Numbered from the stretch's first letter, positions 8,191 to 17,474 are shown. The stretch: DNA of 64,000 nt from Halorubrum saccharovorum DSM 1137 (GCF_000337915.1 NZ_AOJE01000070.1:1-64000); one strand, 5' to 3'. Numbers and translations: made by a program. Notes: generated by a model from the sequence alone, not told the origin.

Positions 8191-9909
8191 ATGGAAAAGT
8201 ATGTGCTTTCGTTCAAGCCTGCTATTGGCGAGTTTGGGGTTCACGACCCCAGTGCAGCAATTTTCAGAAATGGTGAAATACTCTACGCGGTAGAGGAAGA
8301 GCGACTAAATCGACAAAAACACGCTGCAGGCGACTTCCCACATCGTGCAATTCAGGCCTGCTTGGAGTACCCGGATATCGATCTAAGTGATGTCGATAAA
8401 ATTATACTTCCATACAACCCGAAACTACAGACAAAAATCACCGGACAGAAGCTACGTGAAGCAGCTTCTTGGGGGGACTCTACTGTTGAAAAGGCATATC
8501 AGCTTTCGGAGTCGATAAAGCGGCTCGCGATTGCTCGTTTTTACCCTACAGTCGAAGTCGAACAAGAGTTGCGGTCTCACTTTGACGGGCCTCTTCCGCC
8601 GATTGGACTGCGTGCCCATCACGCCTGTCATGCTGCGAGCGCGTTTCATCCGTCAGATTTCGATCAGGCACTCGTCCTCACTATCGACGGAAGGGGTGAA
8701 TATGATTCGACTGTCGTTTGGGAAGGCACACATAATGGCCTTCAACGAATCAAAACGTTCGAGTTTCCAAACAGCCTCGGATACTTCTACGGGATCGTCA
8801 CAGAATTTCTGGGCTACCGCGTGTCCAATGGAGAAGGAAAGATCATGGGGCTCGCACCTTATGGTAGTGAGAACCCCGAAATCGAATCGACGCTCCGTGA
8901 CCTTATCGATGTCCAAGCCGAGTACGATGTGACTCCACTGACGAAGTCTGGAAGTATCCGTACAGGTGTCGAGGTGCTCGAAGAAGCATTAGGCCGTGAG
9001 CGGAAATCGGACACTGAACAGTTTACTGACTGGGAGAAAGATCTCGCCTTCGTAACTCAGAAACTCCTCGAAGAGATTGTAGTCGACATCCCCCGCCAGT
9101 ACACCGCTGAACTCGATACTTCGAACGTCGCTCTCTCTGGTGGTGTGGCGCTTAATTGCAAAATGAACAAGGAGATTATGGAGTTGGACTGTGTTGACAA
9201 TCTCTTCATACAGCCGGTTGCGAGCGATGCAGGGCTGGCAGTTGGTGGTGGAATGATTGATCAGTCACCTCAGTCCGTTCCGGAAATGTCCACCGTTTAT
9301 TGGGGGCCGGAGTACTCGAACGATGAAATCGAGGCTCTGTTACAAAAAAACAAAGTCGAATACACCGAGCCGGCTGAACTCTCGGAGTTCGTCGCGTCAC
9401 GGATTGTGGACGGCAAACTGGTCGGGTGGTTCCAAGGTCGGCTCGAAATGGGGCCACGAGCGCTTGGTAACCGCAGTATTATTGCCGATCCGCGAACTGT
9501 CGAGTCGCGCGATCGTGTTAACAAATACGTCAAACACCGCGAAGAATGGCGTCCGTTCGCCCCGTCGATGTTGGAAGAGAAAGCCGATCAGTTCCTCGTG
9601 AATCAGGAAGAATCTCCGTATATGATCAAGACGTTCGATACGGATGCAGAGTCACGAGACGATATCACGGCAGTACTTCATCCCGGAGACAATACGACAC
9701 GACCCCAGACAGTTCGTCGTGACCAGAACGAACGGTATTACGATCTGATCTCAGCGTTCGAGGAAATTACCGATGTTCCCGTTCTCCTGAATACGTCGTT
9801 CAACGATCACGGAGAACCGATCGTAACCACGCCCGCGGAAGCACTCAAGGACTTCTATGGGATGGGTCTCGACGTCCTCGTACTGAACGACTTTGTGGTA
9901 GAAAAATAA
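8191..9909 (+). CDS. Carbamoyltransferase (NodU/CmcH/TobZ family)
   Basis: A 572-residue enzyme of the NodU/CmcH family, which forms carbamoyl-adenylate from carbamoyl phosphate and ATP and transfers the carbamoyl group to a sugar hydroxyl. The N-terminal Kae1-like domain shows HDPSAAIF, EEERLNRQKH, HHACHAASAF (metal/ligand His) and the phosphate loop TIDGRGEYDS. NGEGKIMGLAPYG and LSGGVALNCKMN follow. The C-terminal YrdC-like domain begins near WFQGRLEMGPRALGNRSI and includes EEWRPFAPS and NTSFNDHGEPI. Length is typical. In this cluster it most likely O-carbamoylates a sugar of the surface glycan, as nodU does on Nod factors. The substrate is inferred from context only. Confidence 0.93.
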   Translation: MEKYVLSFKPAIGEFGVHDPSAAIFRNGEILYAVEEERLNRQKHAAGDFPHRAIQACLEYPDIDLSDVDKIILPYNPKLQTKITGQKLREAASWGDSTVEKAYQLSESIKRLAIARFYPTVEVEQELRSHFDGPLPPIGLRAHHACHAASAFHPSDFDQALVLTIDGRGEYDSTVVWEGTHNGLQRIKTFEFPNSLGYFYGIVTEFLGYRVSNGEGKIMGLAPYGSENPEIESTLRDLIDVQAEYDVTPLTKSGSIRTGVEVLEEALGRERKSDTEQFTDWEKDLAFVTQKLLEEIVVDIPRQYTAELDTSNVALSGGVALNCKMNKEIMELDCVDNLFIQPVASDAGLAVGGGMIDQSPQSVPEMSTVYWGPEYSNDEIEALLQKNKVEYTEPAELSEFVASRIVDGKLVGWFQGRLEMGPRALGNRSIIADPRTVESRDRVNKYVKHREEWRPFAPSMLEEKADQFLVNQEESPYMIKTFDTDAESRDDITAVLHPGDNTTRPQTVRRDQNERYYDLISAFEEITDVPVLLNTSFNDHGEPIVTTPAEALKDFYGMGLDVLVLNDFVVEK

Positions 9910-9938
9910 CCGTCTCAGCCCGAACCTCAGAGAGTGTT

Positions 9939-11087
9939 CTACGGCAGTAGCGTAGCGAGATACTTGTCTGCGACCCTTTCAACGGAGAATTCCTTAGCGC
10001 GTTCGATAAGCGGATCGGGGGCCGGCGGTTCGGCAAGAGTGGCTTGAACCGCTGCTGCGAGCGCTTCGGGATCGCCTGTCCGCACGAGCTGTCCATACTT
10101 CCCGTTCTGCAGGATCTCCGCAGGGCCGCTCGGACAGTTGGTCGATACGATAGGAGTTCCACAGGCCATCGCCTCTACGATAACGTTCCCGAAGCCCTCC
10201 CATCTTGAAGAGAGGACAAACACGTCCGCCTGTTTCATGTACTTAAACGGATTATCAACGAATCCAGGGAGGTCAACGCTATCGCCGATTCCGTACCGCT
10301 GAATAAGCGATTCAAGCTCCTCACGTCGGTCGCCCTCACCGAGGATAACGAGGCGGGCATCCTGTTGAGAGCGAAGTCGGTTGAACGCGCGAACAAGCGT
10401 GGGAAAGTCTTTCTGCGGTGTGAGGCTCCCGACTCCGAGAATAACTGGCGGTTCATCCGACTGGAACCACGGGTGAGACACGCGCTCTGTTGCCTTCTCG
10501 GAGATCCCTTTGGAGTAGGCGGGATTGTGGATCACCGTCATCTCCGATGTCGGAATTCCGCTGATCGTACTGAGATCGTCCGCAACTCCGTGAGAGATAG
10601 GAACGATTCCGTCTGCCCACGGATAGGTTCGCCTGACCAACGACGGGAGCACTCGCTTACCGACGCGACCGTACTGATCCAACACACTCGACAGGTGATT
10701 GCGTTCGCTCACGACGACATTTGTGTCGCTCCTCACTAACCGGCGTGTAAGGAGAGATACAACGTTGACGCGCGTGAGAACGGCGAGTAATGCAGTGGGT
10801 CGATGGCGTCGAAGATAACTCCCAAGTGCAGGAAGAGATCCGAGTGCAGCGTATCCGGGGAGAGTGGGGGCGTCTAAATCAACGATATTCACGTCTTGAG
10901 ACACATCAGTCATGTACGGACCTGACGTTTTCGAGAGAACGAGATCCACATCGTACCCACGTGCAGCAAACTCTCCGGTGAGATTAACGACCATCCGCTC
11001 TGCCCCTCCGCCACTGAGATCAGGTAGGTGAACCGCAATATCGGTCGACATTGGCAGAGACTGTTTATTTCTGTAAAACACGACCAA
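9939..11087 (-). CDS. GT4-family glycosyltransferase (WbpH/GalNAc-transferase-like)
   Basis: A 382-residue GT-B enzyme with both domains complete. The N-terminus has LPDLSGGGAERMVVNL, the glycine-rich acceptor-domain loop typical of the GT4 enzymes that extend lipid-linked oligosaccharides. The C-terminus has ILGVGSLTPQKDFPTLVRAF, then VFVLSSRWEGFGNVIVEAMA with the E-x7-E motif, and CGTPIVSTNCPSGPAEIL (many relatives transfer GalNAc-type sugars). It overlaps nothing and is convergent with the carbamoyltransferase (29-bp gap). Upstream, 11088-11372 is an AT-richer spacer. Together with the epimerase and C6-dehydrogenase, a HexNAc or HexNAcA donor is plausible. Confidence 0.9.
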   Translation of the reverse strand: MVVFYRNKQSLPMSTDIAVHLPDLSGGGAERMVVNLTGEFAARGYDVDLVLSKTSGPYMTDVSQDVNIVDLDAPTLPGYAALGSLPALGSYLRRHRPTALLAVLTRVNVVSLLTRRLVRSDTNVVVSERNHLSSVLDQYGRVGKRVLPSLVRRTYPWADGIVPISHGVADDLSTISGIPTSEMTVIHNPAYSKGISEKATERVSHPWFQSDEPPVILGVGSLTPQKDFPTLVRAFNRLRSQQDARLVILGEGDRREELESLIQRYGIGDSVDLPGFVDNPFKYMKQADVFVLSSRWEGFGNVIVEAMACGTPIVSTNCPSGPAEILQNGKYGQLVRTGDPEALAAAVQATLAEPPAPDPLIERAKEFSVERVADKYLATLLP

Positions 11088-11289
11088 TCATTGGCTCTCT
11101 ACGTCGTTCGGTTGAGCGTTTCGTTGTATAGTTCTTTTTGATTCTACTCCAGTAGTCCACTCGAATCGTTCGACCCTGTCAGAGACTGCTGTAAAGCTGT
11201 ATCCTACATCGGATCACGACCGTTACCAAGAGTCTGATCGATGTTATCCGAGTCGAAAATATCGAGGAGAACGGCTAACAGCTACCTCG

Positions 11290-11312
11290 GTTGGATTCTA
11301 TCTGCATCCAAC
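11290..11312. other. Hairpin in the 285-bp spacer between glycosyltransferase and epimerase genes
   Basis: The spacer 11088-11372 contains no gene I can support. It holds a short inverted repeat, GTTGGAT (11290-11296) and ATCCAAC (11306-11312), 60 bp beyond the stop codon of the epimerase gene. It could be a transcription-end or RNA-stabilising hairpin for that gene, but there is no T-tract to support a terminator call. Confidence 0.35.
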
Positions 11313-11372
11313 TCCTCCGTCGTAGCCGACATCCGCTACGCTGGAGATTGGTCAATTATTCGTTCGTCTTAT

Positions 11373-12308
11373 CTATGCGTTCTTGAAATAGCTCACCGTG
11401 CGTTCTAATCCCTCTTGGAAATCCACCTTCGGTTCGTATTCAATCTCTTCACGAGCCGATTTCAGATCCGCATGTGAGTGACGGACATCCCCCGGACGAG
11501 GACTATCATGAATGGGCTCGATATCAGTACCCAAGATATCGTTGATATGGCCGACAAGTTCGTTGATCGTCACTTGGCCACCACAGCCAACGTTCACAGC
11601 TACGCCAGTCGCACTACCCTCCGCAGCCTGTATGTTCGCTTGGATAACATTATCGACGAATGTAAAGTCCCGCGATTGTTCCCCGTCACCGTAAATAGTA
11701 GGCCGATCCCCATCCAACATCAGCTGAACAAATTTCGGAATCACAGCGGCGTACTCTCCGTTAGGGTCCTGTCCCGGCCCGAAGACATTGAAGTAGCGCA
11801 GTGCAACCGTGTTGATATCGTACAGGTCGCTGAATTGTATGGCCAGTTTCTCCGTGTAGTACTTCGAAAGTGCGTACGGAGACTCAGGGTCGGGAGTCAT
11901 CGACTCCACTTTCGGTAGTCCCGTCGACGAGCCATAGACAGACGACGATGAAGCGGCCACTACGGTGTCGACATCCGCACGACGAGCTGCATCAAGGACT
12001 GTCGCGGTTCCAGTACAGTTGGCATCCGTCGTCGTTATTGGATCGTCGACGCTTCGCGGTACGGACGGAACTGCGGCTTGGTGAAACACATATTCGACAC
12101 CCTCAACCAAATCGTTCATAGCCGATTTGTCACGGATGTCGACTTCGTGAAATTCGAACTCATCTCGGTTCTTAAGTGATCGAAGATTCGTCCTTCGTCC
12201 TGTCGTGAGATTATCGACTCCGCGGACACGATATCCTCGGTCAAGAAGTGCTTCCGAGAGGCTAGAGCCGATGAATCCTGCAGCACCGGTTACGACTGCG
12301 ATGGACAT
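11373..12308 (-). CDS. NAD-dependent UDP-sugar 4-epimerase (WbpP/GalE-like)
   Basis: A 311-residue extended short-chain dehydrogenase. The Rossmann motif GAAGFIGSSL is at the N-terminus and the catalytic set is SSSSVYG plus YALSKYYTEK (Ser, Tyr-x3-Lys). HQAAVPSVPRSVDDP is characteristic of the subgroup that contains UDP-GlcNAc 4-epimerase WbpP, and RYFNVFGPGQDP binds the UDP part. It likely interconverts UDP-GlcNAc and UDP-GalNAc (or the glucose pair) and feeds the C6-dehydrogenase at 16147, as WbpP/WbpA do in UDP-GalNAcA synthesis. A 39-bp gap to the upstream glycosyltransferase on the same strand suggests one operon. Confidence 0.9.
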   Translation of the reverse strand: MSIAVVTGAAGFIGSSLSEALLDRGYRVRGVDNLTTGRRTNLRSLKNRDEFEFHEVDIRDKSAMNDLVEGVEYVFHQAAVPSVPRSVDDPITTTDANCTGTATVLDAARRADVDTVVAASSSSVYGSSTGLPKVESMTPDPESPYALSKYYTEKLAIQFSDLYDINTVALRYFNVFGPGQDPNGEYAAVIPKFVQLMLDGDRPTIYGDGEQSRDFTFVDNVIQANIQAAEGSATGVAVNVGCGGQVTINELVGHINDILGTDIEPIHDSPRPGDVRHSHADLKSAREEIEYEPKVDFQEGLERTVSYFKNA

Positions 12309-12347
12309 ATCCTCAATGAAACCGACAGGGGATTCAATCTATCGGAG

Positions 12348-13475
12348 CTAGTCAGGTTGCTCAATATGCGACAGGATCTGTTCGTACCGGTCTACCGCCG
12401 CGTCAAACCCGTATTCGTCCTCTGCGACCCTTCGCGCATTTGTACTGATCTCCGCTAAGTGATCTCGTTCGAGAATTTCCGCGATTTCGTTCGCCATCAC
12501 TCTGCTATCGACCTTATCGATCAAGAAGCCGGTCTCGCTCTCTACTACCACGTCCGGAACACCGGAAACTCGTGTGGCATACACAGGGGTTCCGCAGCCG
12601 AATGCCTCCAATATCACCGTCGGCAGCCCTTCCATCTCGGAGGGCAAAAGGAGCAAACGAAAGCGATTCAAAACGGCCGGCACGTCTTCGCGATCGACCC
12701 AACCGAGCATTTCGACTGATCCCGACTCAATCTCCGCGGAGAGCTCGTCTGCCAACCAATCGCGAAGTGGTCCGTCACCCGCGAACACGAAAGTGATGTC
12801 ATCGGGGAGTTGTTTCGCGACGCTCGCGAGCTCGTGAATTCGCTTCTCCTCGTCAAGACGACCTAAGAAACCGATGACGTTCTCACGCTCTTCGTAGGCG
12901 CCTTGCGGGGTAAATCTCTTGAGATCCACGTAGCGTGCGCCGTTTGTGTAAAGTTTGGATTCGTATCTATTTAATCCGAGCTCCGCAGCCATTGACGGCG
13001 TGTACGCCACAATCGCGTCGGAAATCCAATACCCGGTGTTTTCCAAGGCTCGAACACTTCCGGCGAGGAAACGAGCTATCGGTACTGGAACGCGCTCTTC
13101 CCACTGGATCCGTAGTGTACGCGGGACATCACCGCGGGGATGGAGAACCACTGTCTTCCCGAGTAGCTTAGAGAATAGTATTGGAAGAAGATACGACGTG
13201 GCCCCAAAGAACCAAATTATTTCTTCATCTCGCTCAGCGATCACCTGACACATTCGAAATTGATTTAATAGAAACCGGACTCCAGAAATGAAAATGGTGC
13301 TACCCGTCCCCGAAGCCGAAACTTCGATGACCTCGTGATCGTCACGTATCTCGGAACTGCCGCTGACGTTAGCTGAGACCAAAGAAACGGGAGTGAGTTC
13401 CGACAGGATGTCGAGAAGACCGGACGTTGCGGTCGCGGTTGGCCCAACTGGATGAGTCACGACGCAAATTGCCAT
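12348..13475 (-). CDS. GT4-family glycosyltransferase
   Basis: A 375-residue GT-B glycosyltransferase. The C-terminal half shows IGFLGRLDEEKRIHELASVA, FVFAGDGPLRDWL, LLLLPSEMEGLPTVILEAFG with the E-x7-E pair, and CGTPVYATRVSGVPDVV. The N-terminal domain begins CVVTHPVGPTATATSG, which replaces the common GG loop, so the acceptor site is divergent. It has no convincing membrane anchor and should act at the inner face of the membrane. It lies just upstream of the epimerase on the same strand and is preceded by a 196-bp AT-rich spacer (13476-13671) in which I see no gene. Confidence 0.88.
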   Translation of the reverse strand: MAICVVTHPVGPTATATSGLLDILSELTPVSLVSANVSGSSEIRDDHEVIEVSASGTGSTIFISGVRFLLNQFRMCQVIAERDEEIIWFFGATSYLLPILFSKLLGKTVVLHPRGDVPRTLRIQWEERVPVPIARFLAGSVRALENTGYWISDAIVAYTPSMAAELGLNRYESKLYTNGARYVDLKRFTPQGAYEERENVIGFLGRLDEEKRIHELASVAKQLPDDITFVFAGDGPLRDWLADELSAEIESGSVEMLGWVDREDVPAVLNRFRLLLLPSEMEGLPTVILEAFGCGTPVYATRVSGVPDVVVESETGFLIDKVDSRVMANEIAEILERDHLAEISTNARRVAEDEYGFDAAVDRYEQILSHIEQPD

Positions 13476-13671
13476 ACTACTTACGCGATATTCATGTGAT
13501 AATGTTCTTTCGCTCTATTCACCTGAATATAAGAAATATGACAGTACTCCGTTTCACGACGATCGACACAGAAAATCATCGGACACTGGTTATGCCACGA
13601 TTATCTCAAGAGATAGCAAGAATTCATACGTGAATTAGAACAAACACACATAACCAAATAAGTCAATCGAA

Positions 13672-14484
13672 TCACGAAATATTTCTACATATACGTTTCA
13701 ATTTCTGCCGTAAGTACAGCAACGTTTCACGATTAGTGGGAATTGTGTACAGACTACCCTGTTTGGGATCCGTCTCTAGGTCTCCACTCACGCAATTCTT
13801 TACGCCGCTCAGTAATAGTTCGTCTGAGATACCGTACAGTCGAGAGAGCACTTCAGGCCATGAGGTGGCGTCAGAGATATCGACCTCTTTGAAGGCAGCA
13901 ATATCACCACCATCAAGTGATTCGTTGAGCCGCTGTACGGTGACCCCGACCGACCTTTCTCCCCGGGCAAACTCGTGGAATCCTGCCGGCCGACCACGGT
14001 ACTGTCTGAGATCTCCGTGATGATAACTTAACATCCCGTATTTCGGTGCGGTTAGGGCGTCACCCATAACGATCCCGAAACCAAACCGGATCGCGATATC
14101 CGTTTTTTCAAGGTGATCAACGGCCTCCCCAGAAAGTTCGATACCGAGTCCTTCGCGTGGTAGTCGTCGAGAAGTGATTTTTTTCACACCGTCAAAAGCA
14201 TCGATATCACGGATAGCCGTACGCTTTTTATACCAAGGAGGGCCGGTTACGTGGTTTTTTATTAAATGAAAACTCCGAATAACTTTCCACAACGATAGTT
14301 CGGAAAGGTGGGTTCGAACTGAGTCGAGCCTTGATCGATTGCGGGGGTCGGAGTCGACCACGAGCAACGATGGCTCCGCTTGGATATCACTATCGTCAAA
14401 AAGTACCTCTAAGGCCCGGCGCTGCCACTCGTTAACCGATTCGGAGTTGAGCAGTACTGCGACTTGGATTGGTACTTCAGTCAT
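13672..14484 (-). CDS. Sugar N-formyltransferase-like protein
   Basis: A 270-residue protein whose middle matches the formyl-THF-dependent formyltransferase core: IRFGFGIVMGDALTAPKYGMLSYHHGDLRQYRGRPAGFHEF contains the H-G-D-L-x2-YRG version of the HxSLLPxYRG motif. GVTVQRLNESLDGGDI then supplies the catalytic Asp region. Methionyl-tRNA formyltransferase is unlikely because archaea do not formylate the initiator. In glycan islands relatives formylate amino sugars (as WbkC-type enzymes do). The N-terminal 100 residues are divergent. It overlaps the upstream deacetylase by 8 bp, so the two are co-transcribed. No sugar aminotransferase that would make a classic substrate is in the window. Confidence 0.8.
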   Translation of the reverse strand: MTEVPIQVAVLLNSESVNEWQRRALEVLFDDSDIQAEPSLLVVDSDPRNRSRLDSVRTHLSELSLWKVIRSFHLIKNHVTGPPWYKKRTAIRDIDAFDGVKKITSRRLPREGLGIELSGEAVDHLEKTDIAIRFGFGIVMGDALTAPKYGMLSYHHGDLRQYRGRPAGFHEFARGERSVGVTVQRLNESLDGGDIAAFKEVDISDATSWPEVLSRLYGISDELLLSGVKNCVSGDLETDPKQGSLYTIPTNRETLLYLRQKLKRICRNIS

Positions 14485-15415
14485 CTCTTATCGCCGTGGA
14501 TAGATCACACATTCGATCGATGGTGACTTCGCCCGCATCCCGCTTTTCAGCCAAGTACTGTAGGCCCGATTCAATTGGTGCGAGATGCTCGTCGTTAGCT
14601 ATGTTGAATAGATGCGTCCACAGGTGGACGTGACCATCCTCTTCTACGGCCCGATCAACAGCTGACTTGATGTAATGGCGGAGAATTCGCTGTCTGATCG
14701 GCTGTGGAATCCCCCGCAATACGGGATGTAAGTCGGCTTGGCCCGTCTGAAGAAAGCCACTGCTTAATGAAGGATGTGGGGTACACAGTGTCTCAACAAG
14801 ACCTTCCTCGCGCTGTAGTTCAGTGACGGGATGTGTCCTCGTCACTCCCCAAAAGAATTTTTTCGGCAGATTTTCTGGAACGTGATAATCGTCGATCGGC
14901 CGGCGCACTACTTCGATACCGAGATCACTAAAGACATCGTATGGAGGCGTTTGATGACGTGGAAACACGACTGAACGGGGAGGTTCAAGACCGAACTCCT
15001 GATGGACTTCGCTTGCCCGCTGTAACTCGTGCCGTATGGTCTCCGACGGGACATCGTCACAGAGGATATGCGAGTAGGTGTGCGTTCCAATCTCGTGTGA
15101 AACGTTGGTGTTGTCGATCCGTCGCACGAACTCCGGAGCGTAAAATAGTGGATCCGTCTCCGAATCGGTACCGGGATCCTCGCTCCACCAGTTGTCCGGA
15201 TAGGGACCGCTGTGTGTACCGTTACAGGATTCTTCCATCAGGTGTCCGACGACATCAAACGTCACCGGAATTCCGTACTTATCACATACTCGGAGAAACG
15301 AATTCAGAGTCTCAGATTCTCTCTCCCCATCCGGGGAAAAATACTCGTATTCCCCCCTATCGTGGGTTCCCCAGCCAAGTTCGACTTCCATGCTGATAGT
15401 AAGTGAGCCACTCAT
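14477..15415 (-). CDS. Polysaccharide deacetylase family protein (CE4-like)
   Basis: A 312-residue NodB-fold protein. After the start MSGSLTISMEVELGWGTHD come VTFDVVGHLME, HEIGTHTYSHILCD (metal-binding H-x3-H with the surrounding signature), PRSVVFPRHQTPPYDV and, near the end, HVHLWTHLFNIANDE. It likely removes N- or O-acetyl groups from a sugar of the island's glycan. I chose the ATG at 15415, because homology begins right after it; an upstream ATG at 15484 would add 23 residues without pattern. No signal peptide is seen, so action is probably on a cytoplasmic lipid-linked intermediate. It overlaps the formyltransferase, which suggests coupled deacetylation then formylation of an amino sugar. 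Confidence 0.85.
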   Translation of the reverse strand: MSGSLTISMEVELGWGTHDRGEYEYFSPDGERESETLNSFLRVCDKYGIPVTFDVVGHLMEESCNGTHSGPYPDNWWSEDPGTDSETDPLFYAPEFVRRIDNTNVSHEIGTHTYSHILCDDVPSETIRHELQRASEVHQEFGLEPPRSVVFPRHQTPPYDVFSDLGIEVVRRPIDDYHVPENLPKKFFWGVTRTHPVTELQREEGLVETLCTPHPSLSSGFLQTGQADLHPVLRGIPQPIRQRILRHYIKSAVDRAVEEDGHVHLWTHLFNIANDEHLAPIESGLQYLAEKRDAGEVTIDRMCDLSTAIRDD

Positions 15416-15667
15416 CAGGTGTGAAATATGGGTTAAGGTATTATACGTTTGGGATGAGACGGGTGGTCGGTCTCGAAACGGCACCGCGAGAATATCTCGA
15501 CACCAAATATAGACACTGTGTAATTAGGACGATATTAAACCGATCTACAGTTACCATGAGATGTAGAATATACTGCAGACCGTCTGTTTAGTTTGCGAGC
15601 AATTTGTTTGAATGCTATCTCGAACGGAGCCCTAATTTATAATACCGTCCTGCGCAGATGCGGTGAT

Positions 15668-16120
15668 ATGGAACTGCTCAGGAGATTTCTGGTCCGGCTC
15701 CGTTCTGACGGACTCTTAATGACGGTCCATTTAAGTATAAAATTTTTGACCGGCATAAATATCATTAATTTTTATAATGCAATTATTTTCCGAGAACACA
15801 CGATAGCGACATCGTGTGATATCTCCACGTGTTTGCCCCGCAGTACAGAACTACCACATCCCGTCGGGATCGTGGTTGGCCATGACGTCGAGATCGGGTC
15901 AAACGTTCGAATCCGTCAAAGTGTAACGATCGGTCGGTCCGAACCGGATCCTGATGCGGGCTATCCGACGATAGCTGACGATGTGTCGATCGGCGCCGGA
16001 ACCGTTATTCTGGGAGACATCGATTTGGGCGAGGGATGCACCACTGGCGCGAACTCTGTTGTCGTTGACGATGTCCCTCCCCATTCAACGGTGGTGGGAG
16101 TGCCCGCTGAGGAGAAGTAA
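15668..16120 (+). CDS. Hexapeptide-repeat acetyltransferase (serine O-acetyltransferase-like)
   Basis: About 150 residues. The C-terminal half is a left-handed beta helix built of hexapeptide repeats (IGSNVRIRQSVTIG, IADDVSIGAGTVILGDIDLGEGCTTGANSVVVDDVPPHSTVVGVPA), most like the CysE/WcaF-type acyltransferases. These add acetyl groups from acetyl-CoA to sugars or serine. The start is uncertain: ATG at 15668 (MELLRRF) is preferred because it begins a plausible amphipathic helix, but an in-frame ATG at 15593 exists. The 5' part is AT-rich. It is the only plus-strand gene in this part of the island and converges with the C6-dehydrogenase. Confidence 0.78.
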   Translation: MELLRRFLVRLRSDGLLMTVHLSIKFLTGINIINFYNAIIFREHTIATSCDISTCLPRSTELPHPVGIVVGHDVEIGSNVRIRQSVTIGRSEPDPDAGYPTIADDVSIGAGTVILGDIDLGEGCTTGANSVVVDDVPPHSTVVGVPAEEK

Positions 16121-16146
16121 TATTTCGTTCTAAGAACGGATGGGGT

Positions 16147-17427
16147 TCAGAGACGCACTATGGACTCGCTCTTGATGCCATCTGTGGCGTTCCGCGTGTC
16201 GAATACCAATGAGGATTCGTCCACGAGCCGAGCGAAATCAATATTATCGTGGTCGGTCAGAACCAACACTAAGTCCGTCTCATCCAGTCTCTCTCTTGTC
16301 AGTTCGACCGATTCATACGATTCTTCCTCAACCTCGAAGGTTGGAACGTACGGGTCATGGTACGAGATCGATGCCCCCCGTTCGTCTAAGAGTCCGATCA
16401 CGTCGTATGCCGGCGACTCGCGGACATCAGAAATGTTCGATTTATACGCCACACCCACGACCAAGATCGACGACTGCGACACTGCCAATCCTTCTTCGTT
16501 GAGAAGTTCGTTCACTTGTCGAACGACGTGGACGGGCATCTCCCGGTTCACCTCGTCTGCTAAGTCAATGAAACGCGTCTCGATCCCCTGCTGGCCTGCC
16601 TTCCACGAGAGGTACAACGGATCAATCGGAATACAGTGTCCACCGAGTCCCGGGCCCGGATAAAATGGCATGAAACCGTAGGGCTTCGTCGAAGCCGCCT
16701 CCACGACCTGCCAGACATCGACATCGAGATCATTCGCGATCATCGCGATCTCGTTGATCAGCCCGATGTTGACCGCGCGGAACGTGTTCTCCAATAGTTT
16801 CACCAGCTCGGCCTCCGTCGACGATTCGACACGTACCACCTTATCGAACACGCCCTCGTACAGCGCCATTGCATGATCGCCACACGATGGTGTCACGCCG
16901 CCGAGAACCTTCGGAATCTCTGTAAGCGCGTAGTCTTCTCGTCCCGGATCGATGCGCTCGGGAGAAAAAGCGACATGCACGTCTTCACCCACGACTTTTC
17001 CGTTCTCAGACAGCGTCGGCGCGACCAAATCTTCCGTCGCACCTGGATACACGGTGCTTTCGAGTATGACGGTGCACCCGTCGGGAAGCACCTCGGCGAG
17101 CCGCTCCGTCGCGTCTGCGACGTACGAAAGGTTCGGCTGTCCCGTTTTCCGAAGCGGCGTCGGTACGCAGATCGACACGCCGTCGACATCACTCAACGTC
17201 TCGTACTCGGTCGTTGGAGTGAACCCTTCTGCGAGGGCGATTTCCACATCTTCATCAGAGATGTCAGTTACATACGACCGCCCGTCTCGAAGCGTATCGA
17301 CACGATCTGCGTCGATGTCGACACCGACGACCTCGTAGCCTGCTTGCGTGAACGCCAACGCGAGCGGCAGTCCGACGTAGCCGAGTCCAACGACGCCGAC
17401 ACGCGGCGTGTCGTCACCAGTATGCAT
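16147..17427 (-). CDS. UDP-N-acetyl-hexosamine / UDP-glucose 6-dehydrogenase (WbpA/AglM-like)
   Basis: A 426-residue nucleotide-sugar dehydrogenase that oxidises C6 of a UDP-sugar to the uronic acid with two NAD+. The N-terminal Rossmann motif is VGVVGLGYVGLPLALAF, and SPERIDPG and KLLENTFRAVNIGLINE mark the central domain. The active-site Cys is in GPGLGGHCIPIDPLYL, and VAYKSNISDVRESPAYDV belongs to the C-terminal domain. The SPERIDPG/YGFMPFYPGPGLGG pattern is that of UDP-HexNAc dehydrogenases such as WbpA. With the 4-epimerase it would yield a UDP-hexosaminuronic acid, a normal building block of haloarchaeal glycans. It is followed 47 bp later by the AglG-like gene on the same strand. Confidence 0.92.
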   Translation of the reverse strand: MHTGDDTPRVGVVGLGYVGLPLALAFTQAGYEVVGVDIDADRVDTLRDGRSYVTDISDEDVEIALAEGFTPTTEYETLSDVDGVSICVPTPLRKTGQPNLSYVADATERLAEVLPDGCTVILESTVYPGATEDLVAPTLSENGKVVGEDVHVAFSPERIDPGREDYALTEIPKVLGGVTPSCGDHAMALYEGVFDKVVRVESSTEAELVKLLENTFRAVNIGLINEIAMIANDLDVDVWQVVEAASTKPYGFMPFYPGPGLGGHCIPIDPLYLSWKAGQQGIETRFIDLADEVNREMPVHVVRQVNELLNEEGLAVSQSSILVVGVAYKSNISDVRESPAYDVIGLLDERGASISYHDPYVPTFEVEEESYESVELTRERLDETDLVLVLTDHDNIDFARLVDESSLVFDTRNATDGIKSESIVRL

Positions 17428-17474
17428 TACCCCGCTATAGCTCGATCCGACAGATAAGCCTTGTTGAGTACGTG

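Noticed and set aside
13672-14484. Methionyl-tRNA formyltransferase
   Set aside because: Archaea do not formylate initiator Met-tRNA, and the gene lies in a glycan island overlapping a deacetylase. A sugar formyltransferase is more fitting.
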